11,594 nucleotides of DNA. Source: a bacterium. Its GTDB lineage: Bacteria > Planctomycetota > Planctomycetia > Pirellulales > Pirellulaceae. Location of the stretch: the NCBI GenBank assembly GCA_030432015.1, contig JAUIHJ010000187.1, forward strand, positions 1 through 11,594, read 5' to 3'. Position numbers and translations under genes: made by a program. The notes beneath the pieces were generated by a model that saw only the letters and a program-made list of their open reading frames with translations, was not told the DNA's origin and searched no databases. Below are positions 1 to 6,515 of the stretch, piece by piece; the first letter of the stretch is position 1, and each line of letters opens with the position of its first letter.

Positions 1-1
1 G

Positions 2-592
2 TTCCTCACGCAGCGAGGCAAGTTTGTCCCGATTCCGCTGAACAAGGCCGCCACGATCGTGAGCACACGGGGCATGTTCTTCGATCAGGAAGCAACGGCC
101 GAACGATTAATCTTTGCGGATTGGTCACCCAAGACGTTTGCGGGCGTGCCGTTTCTATTGATCGACCCGCAGGGTGATCGAATTCCCAACGTCGTCATGC
201 TCTATGGCCCGCGAGGCACCTTTCCCCCGAAGATGCCCAAGGCGGTATCGTTGCCTTGCAATTCACCGGCCAATGCCGTTCACCTGTTGAGCGGTGTCAG
301 CGGGTGGGGTTTCCCCGCCACGCGCGACGAATCGGTGTCGATGATTGTACGGCTGCATTACCACGACGGCTCGGTGGAAGATCATCCGCTACGTAACGCC
401 ATCCACTTCGCGGATTACATTCGCCACGTTGATGTGCCCGAATCGCAACTGGCCTTCCGATTGCGCGGTCAGCAGATTCGTTACCTGCGTGTCATGCCTG
501 CCAAGCGGGACGTGATCAAGAGCATCGAACTTGTGAAGGGGCCCGACAGTTCCGCGCCGGTCGTGATGGCCGTAACGGTCGAGAGTCCCTGA
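2..592 (+). CDS. C-terminal part of a planctomycete secreted protein, probably PVC-type haem-binding/membrane-bound dehydrogenase family (5' partial)
   Basis: The frame is open from the left edge to a TGA at 590-592, giving 196 residues. The GTG at 59 is internal, because the same conserved-looking sequence continues upstream of it (residues reading FVPIPLNKAATIVSTRGMFF). The segment looks like a beta-rich, all-extracellular domain: alternating hydrophobic strands, many Gly and Pro, no membrane segment, and ending in the strand VVMAVTVESP. From memory of the family, this type of domain closes large planctomycete proteins that carry a sorbosone-dehydrogenase-like propeller, HEAT repeats and a CxxCH haem site, and it may bind a ligand such as a glycan. 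None of those upstream domains is visible here, so the family assignment is inference. There is no downstream partner on this strand. Confidence 0.6.
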   Translation, partial: FLTQRGKFVPIPLNKAATIVSTRGMFFDQEATAERLIFADWSPKTFAGVPFLLIDPQGDRIPNVVMLYGPRGTFPPKMPKAVSLPCNSPANAVHLLSGVSGWGFPATRDESVSMIVRLHYHDGSVEDHPLRNAIHFADYIRHVDVPESQLAFRLRGQQIRYLRVMPAKRDVIKSIELVKGPDSSAPVVMAVTVESP

Positions 593-993
593 CGGAGCGG
601 ACTGGGCGGGCGCCGTTGCGGATCGGTCAGGCGCCTCCAGCAAGGCATGGACCCGGTGCCCGTGCCGTTCTTCAAGAAAAGAGGCGGACGCAGCGAGGGA
701 CGACGTGCTTGGGCAAGCTTGGATTTTCGGTTGCCGAAGTTTACGGCGCACGCATCCAGCAGGCGATTTCGAGTTACGAACGATGGCAAGCAGCATGCGT
801 ACCGCTCGACTTAAGACCGACAATGCAGTACCTGGATATGGGTTGACTGCGCCCGTGGTAACCCGCAGCGCGACCGAGGAATGAGCGACGAGCCATCGAA
901 ATCAACGCAACGGCATCGCACGCTGACGCGTCGAGTTACAAGTAGCCAATGCCTGCCACAAACGTGCAACGTCGAAGTGGCGGCAAGCGTCGA
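593..993. other. Gene-free convergent intergenic stretch
   Basis: About 400 bp lie between two genes that end toward each other. Several short frames are open on both strands (for example 616-846 plus and 881-1081 plus), but none has a ribosome binding site, a recognisable protein or a plausible composition. I see no tRNA-like cloverleaf, no long repeat and no clear terminator with a T run. It may hold 3' ends, an undetected small RNA or the remains of a decayed gene. Confidence 0.5.
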
Positions 994-1356
994 CTACGAA
1001 TTCACGTTCGCAATCGCTTCGTCGCGGGAGTCGAGGATCGGCCAGATCGTATTGAACTTTGCCGTCTTGAGAATTTCTTGACCGACTTTCGAGACGTTGC
1101 AAACGGCAAATTTTCCGCCTGACTTATTCACCTTCTTCCAGACGACCACCATCAATTCCAACATGATTGAACCAAAGTAGTCGAGTGCCTCGAGGTCGAT
1201 AATGGCATGCTTGGAGTGATTCTGATCCAGCTGTTCCAGCAGCGAATCGCACTCGTCTCTCACTTCATCTTCGACCAGACCGTGAATATTGTCGACGGCG
1301 GCAATAATCAGAGCATCGTCGCTCGGTTCAACGCGAAAGAACTTTGGTGAACTCAT
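994..1356 (-). CDS. STAS-domain protein (anti-sigma factor antagonist type) lacking the canonical phospho-serine
   Basis: This is a 120-residue single-domain STAS protein, the usual size for the SpoIIAA/RsbV class. In that class the antagonist binds an ATPase anti-sigma factor to release its partner, and is switched off by phosphorylation of a serine in a D-S-S/T-G motif. Here the corresponding loop reads D59-Y60-F61-G62, so the phospho-acceptor is replaced by aromatic residues. The next serine is S63. The ATG at 1356 is chosen over the in-frame start at 1389 because AGGAG (1366-1370) lies 9 nt upstream and the N-terminus then matches the domain. It begins only 4 nt after the stop of the upstream REC-ATPase gene, so the two are very likely co-translated and work as a pair. 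The partner is inferred from this context. Confidence 0.82.
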   Translation of the reverse strand: MSSPKFFRVEPSDDALIIAAVDNIHGLVEDEVRDECDSLLEQLDQNHSKHAIIDLEALDYFGSIMLELMVVVWKKVNKSGGKFAVCNVSKVGQEILKTAKFNTIWPILDSRDEAIANVNS

Positions 1357-1360
1357 GGGA

Positions 1361-2263
1361 TTACGCTCCTGGCGACGCGGTGGTGTCAATGCGTTTCACC
1401 AGCGTCACTTCATTGCCGTGTTGATTGAAAAATACATCATCCATGAACGTCCGCATCAACAGTAGCCCGCGTCCGCTGGGTTTCTCCAGGTTGGCGGGAT
1501 CGGTTGGGTCGGGCAGATTCTTGGGGTCGAATCCCGGCCCTTCATCACGAATTCGGAAACGGCCTTCCTCGGGCGTGACGGCCGCGTCGATAAAAATCCT
1601 TCGCTCGCGATAAGGATTCATTGACAGGCGCCGGTCAACGAGCGCTCGGTATTTGGCCCGATCCCCTTCTCGTAACTTTGAGTCTAGCTCAAGATTGCCG
1701 TGATAGAAAGCGTTATTGAGTGCTTCTTCGAGTGCCACGCAGGTTCGAATTCCATTGGTTTCGTCACACAGCTTGGCCTTGCGAATGAAGCCGCGCATAT
1801 AGTTGATCAGGGCTGGGATCATGGTCACGTCATTCTCAATGACGAACTGGCAGGCCGTCATGCAATCCATCAGGCGGACCTGAATCTGCTCTTCTTGCGC
1901 CACCGAGAGCACGTTTTCCACCGTGTCCACCAACATGGCTGCCAGCGAACTTTTGGGAACGTAGCTCGAGGCCCCCATCTGCAGTGCCCGAACCGCAATT
2001 TCTTCATTCCCTTTTCCGGTCATCAGGATGACCGGGACCAGTGGATAGCGTTTGTTGATCTCGGCCGTCAATTCGAGACCATCAAGATTGGGCATGATCA
2101 TGTCGGTCAAGACAATCGTCGGACACTGGCGCTCCATCAGCTCGAGTGCCTCTTCGCCGTCGCCTGCGTACAGGATCTCGATCTTAGGTGTCTTGTTCAG
2201 CAGCCCGCCGACCAGCCGCCGGTCAACCGGCGAATCATCCACAACCAGAACCGTGGCCATCAT
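1361..2263 (-). CDS. Response regulator receiver domain fused to an RsbW/HATPase_c-type serine kinase or anti-sigma domain
   Basis: The product has 300 residues. Residues 3-125 form a receiver domain: acidic pair D9-D10, phospho-acceptor D54 in LTDMIMP, switch T82 and Y101, and K104. After a helical linker, residues 150-297 form a GHKL ATPase: N-box E180-ALNN-A (E180, N184), G1 box DEGPGFDP (240-247) and G2 box GRGLLLM (264-270). There is no His-containing dimerisation domain, so it should act as a phosphorylation-controlled RsbW-like switch kinase or anti-sigma factor, not as a classical histidine kinase. It is cytoplasmic. Two adjacent ATGs (2263, 2260) are possible; AGGGG at 2271-2275 lies 7 nt from the first. 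The STAS gene follows after 4 nt, making a two-gene partner-switch operon. No sigma factor or cognate kinase gene is visible nearby. Confidence 0.87.
   Translation of the reverse strand: MMATVLVVDDSPVDRRLVGGLLNKTPKIEILYAGDGEEALELMERQCPTIVLTDMIMPNLDGLELTAEINKRYPLVPVILMTGKGNEEIAVRALQMGASSYVPKSSLAAMLVDTVENVLSVAQEEQIQVRLMDCMTACQFVIENDVTMIPALINYMRGFIRKAKLCDETNGIRTCVALEEALNNAFYHGNLELDSKLREGDRAKYRALVDRRLSMNPYRERRIFIDAAVTPEEGRFRIRDEGPGFDPKNLPDPTDPANLEKPSGRGLLLMRTFMDDVFFNQHGNEVTLVKRIDTTASPGA
1366..1370 (-). promoter_or_regulatory. Ribosome binding site of the STAS gene
   Basis: AGGAG on the minus strand lies 9 nt before the ATG at 1356 and inside the last codons of the preceding gene. It fixes the start and suggests translational coupling of the two genes. 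Confidence 0.6.
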
Positions 2264-2397
2264 GCATGAACCCCTGGACGATAACGCATCACCGCCTCCC
2301 ACGTGCCGGATCAAATACTCCCCTGCCACAACGCTGAACCGTAAAAGTTAACGTCTCTACTGGCAAACGCAACTACTCGGCGAAAGTCGCACGGACG

Positions 2398-2425
2398 TTG
2401 ACGGGGGTGTTCGCTCATCTAGAAT
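2398..2425 (+). promoter_or_regulatory. Sigma70-type promoter for the glycosyltransferase operon
   Basis: TTGACG (2398-2403; 5 of 6 to consensus) and TAGAAT (2420-2425; 5 of 6) are separated by 16 bp. The expected transcript starts near 2432 and leaves a leader of about 50 nt before the GTG at 2482. It lies in the divergent region between the regulator operon and the glycosyltransferase gene. Pattern match only. Confidence 0.55.
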
Positions 2426-2466
2426 GAAACAGCCCAGAACCCTCCTTGACCCACCCACCTCCTGAA

Positions 2467-2473
2467 GGGAGGG
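2467..2473 (+). promoter_or_regulatory. Ribosome binding site that decides the glycosyltransferase start
   Basis: The sequence GGGAGGG lies 8 nt before the GTG at 2482. It would be inside the coding region if translation started at the upstream in-frame TTG at 2446, so the GTG is the better start. Confidence 0.65.
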
Positions 2474-2481
2474 ATAATCCC

Positions 2482-3213
2482 GTGCGATCGCTAGTGGCCC
2501 TACCCGTTTTCAACGAAGTCAGTTCCGTGGACGAAGTGCTGGACGAAGTCGCTCGGTTTAGTGACGACGTCCTCGTGGTCGACGACGGGTCGTCAGACGG
2601 CACGGCCGAGCGACTCGCGCAGCGGTCCGACATCCGAATCGTTACTCATGACCAGAACCGGGGTTATGGCGCTGCGTTGGCAACTGCGTTCCATTACGCC
2701 ATCGAACACCGCTACGACGTCGTTGTGACGATCGACTGCGATGGGCAACACGAACCTCAACGGATTCCGCAGTTCGCGGCGGCCTGCAGCGCATGCGACA
2801 TCGTCTCTGGCAGTCGGTATTTGAAGTCGTTTCCGGGCGATACGGCGCCCCCCGCTCAACGACTCTGGATCAATCGTCGCATCACGGCGGAATTGAATCG
2901 CCGCTTGGGATTGCGGATTACGGACGCCTTCTGCGGCTTCAAAGCCTATCGGGTCGAAAGTCTTAAGAAATTGACGCTGACCGAACCCGGCTATGCGATG
3001 CCGCTGGAGCTTTGGGTTCAAGCGGTCTGCGCTGGTCTAGAAATTGTCGAACTTCCCGTCCCGCTGATCTACCTGGACCAAACACGTTCGTTCGGAGACG
3101 TCCTGGACGACGCCGACATCCGCGTGCAGCACTATTTCGACGTCTTGGATCGCAGCATTGCCGCGACCGGTTGTCAGGCGACCATGTCGGCTTGTGGAGA
3201 AGGGGCCGGTTGA
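2482..3213 (+). CDS. Family 2 glycosyltransferase, dolichol-/polyprenyl-phosphate mannose synthase-like (DPM1-like), soluble
   Basis: The product has 243 residues and is a GT-A fold enzyme that should transfer a sugar from a nucleotide-sugar donor. Visible motifs are the N-terminal strand LVALPVFNE, the nucleotide-binding VVDDGSSDGT (32-41), the metal-binding D85-C-D87 within TIDCDGQH, a GSRY motif, and the acceptor-side DAFCGFKAY. These match the DPM1/DPG-synthase type. There are no membrane helices at the C-terminus, unlike GtrB or ArnC relatives, so it is probably cytoplasmic or loosely membrane-associated. The GTG start is fixed by a strong Shine-Dalgarno. The gene is first in a run of three and is followed after 17 bp by the BshC-like gene. 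The acceptor and the donor sugar cannot be read from sequence. Confidence 0.85.
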   Translation: MRSLVALPVFNEVSSVDEVLDEVARFSDDVLVVDDGSSDGTAERLAQRSDIRIVTHDQNRGYGAALATAFHYAIEHRYDVVVTIDCDGQHEPQRIPQFAAACSACDIVSGSRYLKSFPGDTAPPAQRLWINRRITAELNRRLGLRITDAFCGFKAYRVESLKKLTLTEPGYAMPLELWVQAVCAGLEIVELPVPLIYLDQTRSFGDVLDDADIRVQHYFDVLDRSIAATGCQATMSACGEGAG

Positions 3214-3230
3214 ACTCCGGCGCGGAGCAT

Positions 3231-4799
3231 ATGCAATACCGACGGCTCCGCGCACCCCGCAGCCACGGCAAGCGCCTGATTGATCCGCCTCTTGCCGACG
3301 TGCCGGCGGTGGTCGCCAGGAATCATGCGCACAGACCAGCCGCAGCAGTTCTGTTCGGCCAGTCGTTGCCAGCGATCGCCAGCAGGGCCCGCCGCGACCT
3401 CCTGGACGCCGCGCGACGCTATACCGCCGCGTACCGAGCGCTTCCCGCGACGCACCGTGACGAACATGCGCCGCTGGTGATGGCGGGCCACCAACCGGTC
3501 CTGTTTCACCCAGGCGTCTGGTTCAAAAATTTTGTGCTCGACCAGGTTGCCAGAAATCTCAATGCCAACGCGGTCAATCTGTTGATTGACAACGACGTCT
3601 CCCCGCACTCGGCGATTCGCGTACCCACGGGCAGCGCAGCGGCACCGCACGTGGTCACGATCGCCTATGACAGGCCCCAACCAGGCGTGGCGTTGGAGGA
3701 GTGTCGTCTGCACGATACCGAACGGTTTGCCAGCTTCGGGGGCCAAGTCGCTGAGGCGGTACGGCCGTTTTCATCCGATCCCTTGGTGGCCGAGCTGTGG
3801 CCGCTGGCGCAATCAGCGGCGCGGCGAACCGATCGAACCCATCAGTGCCTCGCCGAAGCGCGGCACCGCATTGAACAGAAGTGGGGACTTGAGACATTGG
3901 AATTGCCGCTGAGTGAAGTATGCCGACAGCCCGCATTTCGAATGTTCATGGCACACCTCCTGCTGCATATGCCACGGTTTCAAGTCGAGCATAACGCGGC
4001 GCTCGGTGCGTACCGCGCGGTCAACCGTGTGCGTAGCAAGACCCATCCGGTGCCGGCATTGGCGCGGCACGACCAATGGCTGGAGACACCGTTTTGGATT
4101 TGGACTCGAGATGATCCGCGTCGTCGTCCTCTGTTTGTGCGGTTGACCGACCGCAATGCGGAACTCTCTGATCGAGACGGTCTGATCTTGCCCAAGGTGC
4201 CCCTGCATGCAGACGGCAATGCAGAGGAAGCTGTTTCATATTTTGCGAATCAAGAGCGGCGGGGAGTCAAGATCCGCCCCCGCGCCTTGATGACAACCAT
4301 GTTCTGCAGACTCTTCCTATCTGACCTATTTATCCACGGCATCGGTGGAGCGAAGTACGACCAACTAACGGATGACCTCATTCGACGTTTCTTCGGATGC
4401 TCGGCCCCCGGCTTCCTCGTGGTAACTGCCACAGCCAACCTGCCGATTACGCGCGAGCCGGTCAGCGCGAATGACCTTGGTGAACTTCGCCAGCGTGCCC
4501 GTGACCTTCGTTTTCATCCAGAGCGTTTCGTGGAAAAGACTCCGGCAACAAAACCGCTGATTGAAGAAAAACAAAACTGGATTCGGGGCCCAGTGTCCGA
4601 TCCGCGTCAACGCCACCTAGCGATCACACGGGTGAACGCGAGACTGGCCAGTTTCTTAGGGAAAACGCAGGCGCAAACGGCAGAGCGAATCGCGCACGTA
4701 ACGGCTGCGTTGGCGCGCGAACGCATTCTTGCATCACGCGAGTATTCGTTTTGCTTGTTTTCCCACGCAACTTTGCAACCATTACTACTAGACATTTGA
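3231..4799 (+). CDS. BshC-like protein (bacillithiol cysteine-adding enzyme superfamily, divergent planctomycete type)
   Basis: The product has 522 residues with no signal peptide or membrane segment, so it is cytoplasmic. I place it near BshC, the proposed ligase that adds cysteine to glucosaminyl-malate, on several position-wise resemblances. These are MAGHQPVLFHPGVWFKN (84-100), like the BshC GQQ-x-L-x-x-GP nucleotide-site segment; NLLIDNDV (116-123), where BshC has its EDHD strand; and RPRAL then HGIGGAKYD (349-377), like the RP...LPT...GGPGE-Y segment. A helical, charged C-terminal part (about 415-500) recalls the BshC coiled coil. The acidic EDHD and GGPGE residues are altered, so substrate and even activity may differ. 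The ATG at 3231 is chosen because the protein-like sequence begins there; a TTG at 3210 overlapping the upstream stop has a better-spaced GGAG and is possible. Co-transcription with the glycosyltransferase is likely. Confidence 0.6.
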   Translation: MQYRRLRAPRSHGKRLIDPPLADVPAVVARNHAHRPAAAVLFGQSLPAIASRARRDLLDAARRYTAAYRALPATHRDEHAPLVMAGHQPVLFHPGVWFKNFVLDQVARNLNANAVNLLIDNDVSPHSAIRVPTGSAAAPHVVTIAYDRPQPGVALEECRLHDTERFASFGGQVAEAVRPFSSDPLVAELWPLAQSAARRTDRTHQCLAEARHRIEQKWGLETLELPLSEVCRQPAFRMFMAHLLLHMPRFQVEHNAALGAYRAVNRVRSKTHPVPALARHDQWLETPFWIWTRDDPRRRPLFVRLTDRNAELSDRDGLILPKVPLHADGNAEEAVSYFANQERRGVKIRPRALMTTMFCRLFLSDLFIHGIGGAKYDQLTDDLIRRFFGCSAPGFLVVTATANLPITREPVSANDLGELRQRARDLRFHPERFVEKTPATKPLIEEKQNWIRGPVSDPRQRHLAITRVNARLASFLGKTQAQTAERIAHVTAALARERILASREYSFCLFSHATLQPLLLDI

Positions 4800-4863
4800 A
4801 GAATGCACTATATGGTAGTGGACGCTGAGGGATCGCATTCACACCGCAGTAGGGATACTGATC

Positions 4864-6255
4864 ATGACACCCACGACGGCTTCAAGTCGCAGAGTCGATG
4901 ACCTCAATCACGACCTGGAGGTTGTCAAGTCTTCTGAAGTCTCGCCTCGATCTTCTTCTCCGAACCAGGTTGCGTTCTCTGGATTCCGTATCGTCGAAGG
5001 CCGCGCCGGAGATCACCACGATGTCCAGCGTCTGCTGACCACGCTATTTCACGGTTCATCGGCGGGCGATTTTCAGGCTCAGATCGAGGACCCGTTCTAC
5101 GAGCCCAACGATCGGCTGTTGGTGAAACGAGCCAAGCAGGTGGTGGGGCACGTCCACCTGACCAAACGGGAAATCCACTTTGGTCCCCTGCGGTTTGCCA
5201 TGTCTCAGGCTTCCGATCTGGGCATCCTGCCAGAATACCGCGGCCAGCAATGTGCCACGCAGTTGCTGGCGGCGGCCGAACGTCGGATGGCGGATGACGG
5301 CGCCGTTCTGGGTATCATTCGGACAAATTTGCCGGATTTTTTTCAGCAGCGAGGCTGGGCCGTTTGCATGCGCCACAGCTTTTCCGTGGCTGGAGCCCGG
5401 GACATCCTCGCCCAGTTGGGCGAGGCTGCGCCGGTCGAAGCGAATCCCTGGCAGCCAGAGGCGGAACCGCTCAAGATTCGCATCTGGAGGCACGTCGAGC
5501 AAGCAGCGCTCATGCGGATCTACGCCGACAACACGCACAATGTCTTTGGTCCGGTCGTCCGTAGTGACAGTTACTGGAGGTGGTTGATCAATCGGCGCGC
5601 GTACGATCGCATTTACGTCGCCATTGATGGCCCGGACAAGAGCGAACTGAATGACGAGCTGACGCCGATCGTGGGATATGCGGTCGTCAAGAACGAACGA
5701 ATTGTCGAATTAATGACATCGGGCGAGCGTCCTGGAGTTGCTGAACAGCTCCTGGCTCGTACCTGCCGCGATGCGATCGAACACGATACACACGATGTGC
5801 GCCTGGACGCGGCCCCCAATGATTCGCTGCACCGCGCTTTCAAGGCTGCCGGCGGGCAACAGAATTATCATGAGTCGGCCGCCGGTGAAGTCTGGATGGT
5901 CAAAGCGTTCGATCCCATCTCGCTCTGCCGCACGCTGTTGGGTGAAGTGCACCGGCGCGCCAAGGCGGCGGGGCTCAGTCCCCCCGCCGAGCTGGGCTTC
6001 CTGCTGGATGGCAAGAAATTCACACTCTCCATCCGCCCGCGTTCCGCGCGCCTGGAAGCAGGAAAGGCGGGACGCAGCTATCTGGCCTGCGGGCTCCCCG
6101 AGTTTACACAACTGATGCTCGGCCACTTGAATGTGGAATCCGCGGTGGAGACCGGCCGCCTGCGGGCTTCGACGCGCGTGGCGATTGAGACTGCCACGGC
6201 CCTGTTCCCACAGCTTCCGCTCTGGCAACCACCCTTCGACGGGTTGGATTCATAG
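4864..6255 (+). CDS. Tandem GNAT N-acetyltransferase with SCP2-like C-terminal domain (Eis-like architecture)
   Basis: The product has 463 residues. After a Ser-rich, probably disordered leader (1-38), the first GNAT domain (about 40-185) shows the acetyl-CoA loop as LGILPEYRGQQCATQLL. R126-G-Q-Q-C-A131 fits the R-x-x-G-x-A motif except that the central Gly is Gln129. A second, degenerate GNAT-like half spans about 200-345. Residues 349-463 look like the SCP2-type domain that ends Eis proteins, including LPEFTQLMLGHLNVESAVETGR-like sequence near the end. Eis enzymes acetylate amines on lysines, polyamines or aminoglycosides; here the substrate is unknown. The start is an ATG with AGGG 9 nt upstream. 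The gap to the BshC-like gene is 64 bp with no terminator, so it is probably the third gene of the same unit. It could act on the product of the two upstream genes, which is inference. Confidence 0.75.
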   Translation: MTPTTASSRRVDDLNHDLEVVKSSEVSPRSSSPNQVAFSGFRIVEGRAGDHHDVQRLLTTLFHGSSAGDFQAQIEDPFYEPNDRLLVKRAKQVVGHVHLTKREIHFGPLRFAMSQASDLGILPEYRGQQCATQLLAAAERRMADDGAVLGIIRTNLPDFFQQRGWAVCMRHSFSVAGARDILAQLGEAAPVEANPWQPEAEPLKIRIWRHVEQAALMRIYADNTHNVFGPVVRSDSYWRWLINRRAYDRIYVAIDGPDKSELNDELTPIVGYAVVKNERIVELMTSGERPGVAEQLLARTCRDAIEHDTHDVRLDAAPNDSLHRAFKAAGGQQNYHESAAGEVWMVKAFDPISLCRTLLGEVHRRAKAAGLSPPAELGFLLDGKKFTLSIRPRSARLEAGKAGRSYLACGLPEFTQLMLGHLNVESAVETGRLRASTRVAIETATALFPQLPLWQPPFDGLDS

Positions 6256-6277
6256 CCGGTCGCAGTGGGTCGGGTCC

Positions 6278-6292
6278 GGGCGAGTACCGCCC
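6278..6292. terminator. Short hairpin between convergent genes, weak bidirectional terminator candidate
   Basis: GGGCG (6278-6282) and CGCCC (6288-6292) form a 5-bp stem with a 5-nt loop in the 45-bp gap between the acetyltransferase stop and the lipoprotein stop. There is no T run on either side, so this is a weak candidate supported mainly by its position. Confidence 0.22.
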
Positions 6293-6300
6293 TTAACGCG

Positions 6301-6486
6301 TCAGCCCTCGTTGGACATTTCTCGTTGCGACATGTCCTCGTGTTCTTGCCGAAGCTTTTCGACTTCGGCCGGATTGCCCTCCTTGGTGTCACCCGAGCCT
6401 CCACAGCCGATCGGCAAACCGCACATCAGGGCGATCGTGCAGCACAGCATGGCGCAACGAAAGGTCCTACCGAGTCTGATTGACAT
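6301..6486 (-). CDS. Small lipoprotein downstream of a DUF1559 gene
   Basis: The product has 61 residues. It has a positively charged start (R4, R7, R10), a hydrophobic stretch (12-26), and a lipobox-like LPIG-C28 followed by GGSGD. The mature part is short, hydrophilic and highly charged (about 33 residues). It should be lipid-anchored through C28, although Pro at -3 is unusual. The ATG at 6486 has AGGGAG (6495-6500) 8 nt upstream, better than the adjacent TTG at 6489. The gene starts 29 bp after the DUF1559 stop on the same strand. That pairing is recurrent in planctomycetes and suggests the two proteins work together at the cell surface. The function is unknown. Confidence 0.75.
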   Translation of the reverse strand: MSIRLGRTFRCAMLCCTIALMCGLPIGCGGSGDTKEGNPAEVEKLRQEHEDMSQREMSNEG

Positions 6487-6515
6487 CAACGCATCTCCCT
6501 AACGCTTGTTATCGA

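Noticed and set aside
593..993. Possible tRNA or small gene in the convergent gap
   Set aside because: No cloverleaf-compatible arms or T-loop sequence were found, and the short frames have no ribosome site.
1700..2269. Plus-strand open frame of 189 codons
   Set aside because: It is antisense to the REC-ATPase gene, His-rich with no domain; the opposite strand has clear catalytic motifs.
2446..2481. Upstream TTG start for the glycosyltransferase
   Set aside because: The strong GGGAGGG site lies inside this extension and is correctly spaced for the GTG at 2482; the extra residues are Pro-rich and unlike the GT-A fold.
3174..3746. Minus-strand open frame of 190 codons
   Set aside because: It lies antisense to the BshC-like gene, has no ribosome site and no recognisable protein; a typical shadow frame in GC-rich DNA.
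4809..4814. TATATG as a -10 box for a separate acetyltransferase promoter
   Set aside because: Only 4 of 6 matches and no -35 element at 16-18 bp; read-through from the upstream gene is simpler.
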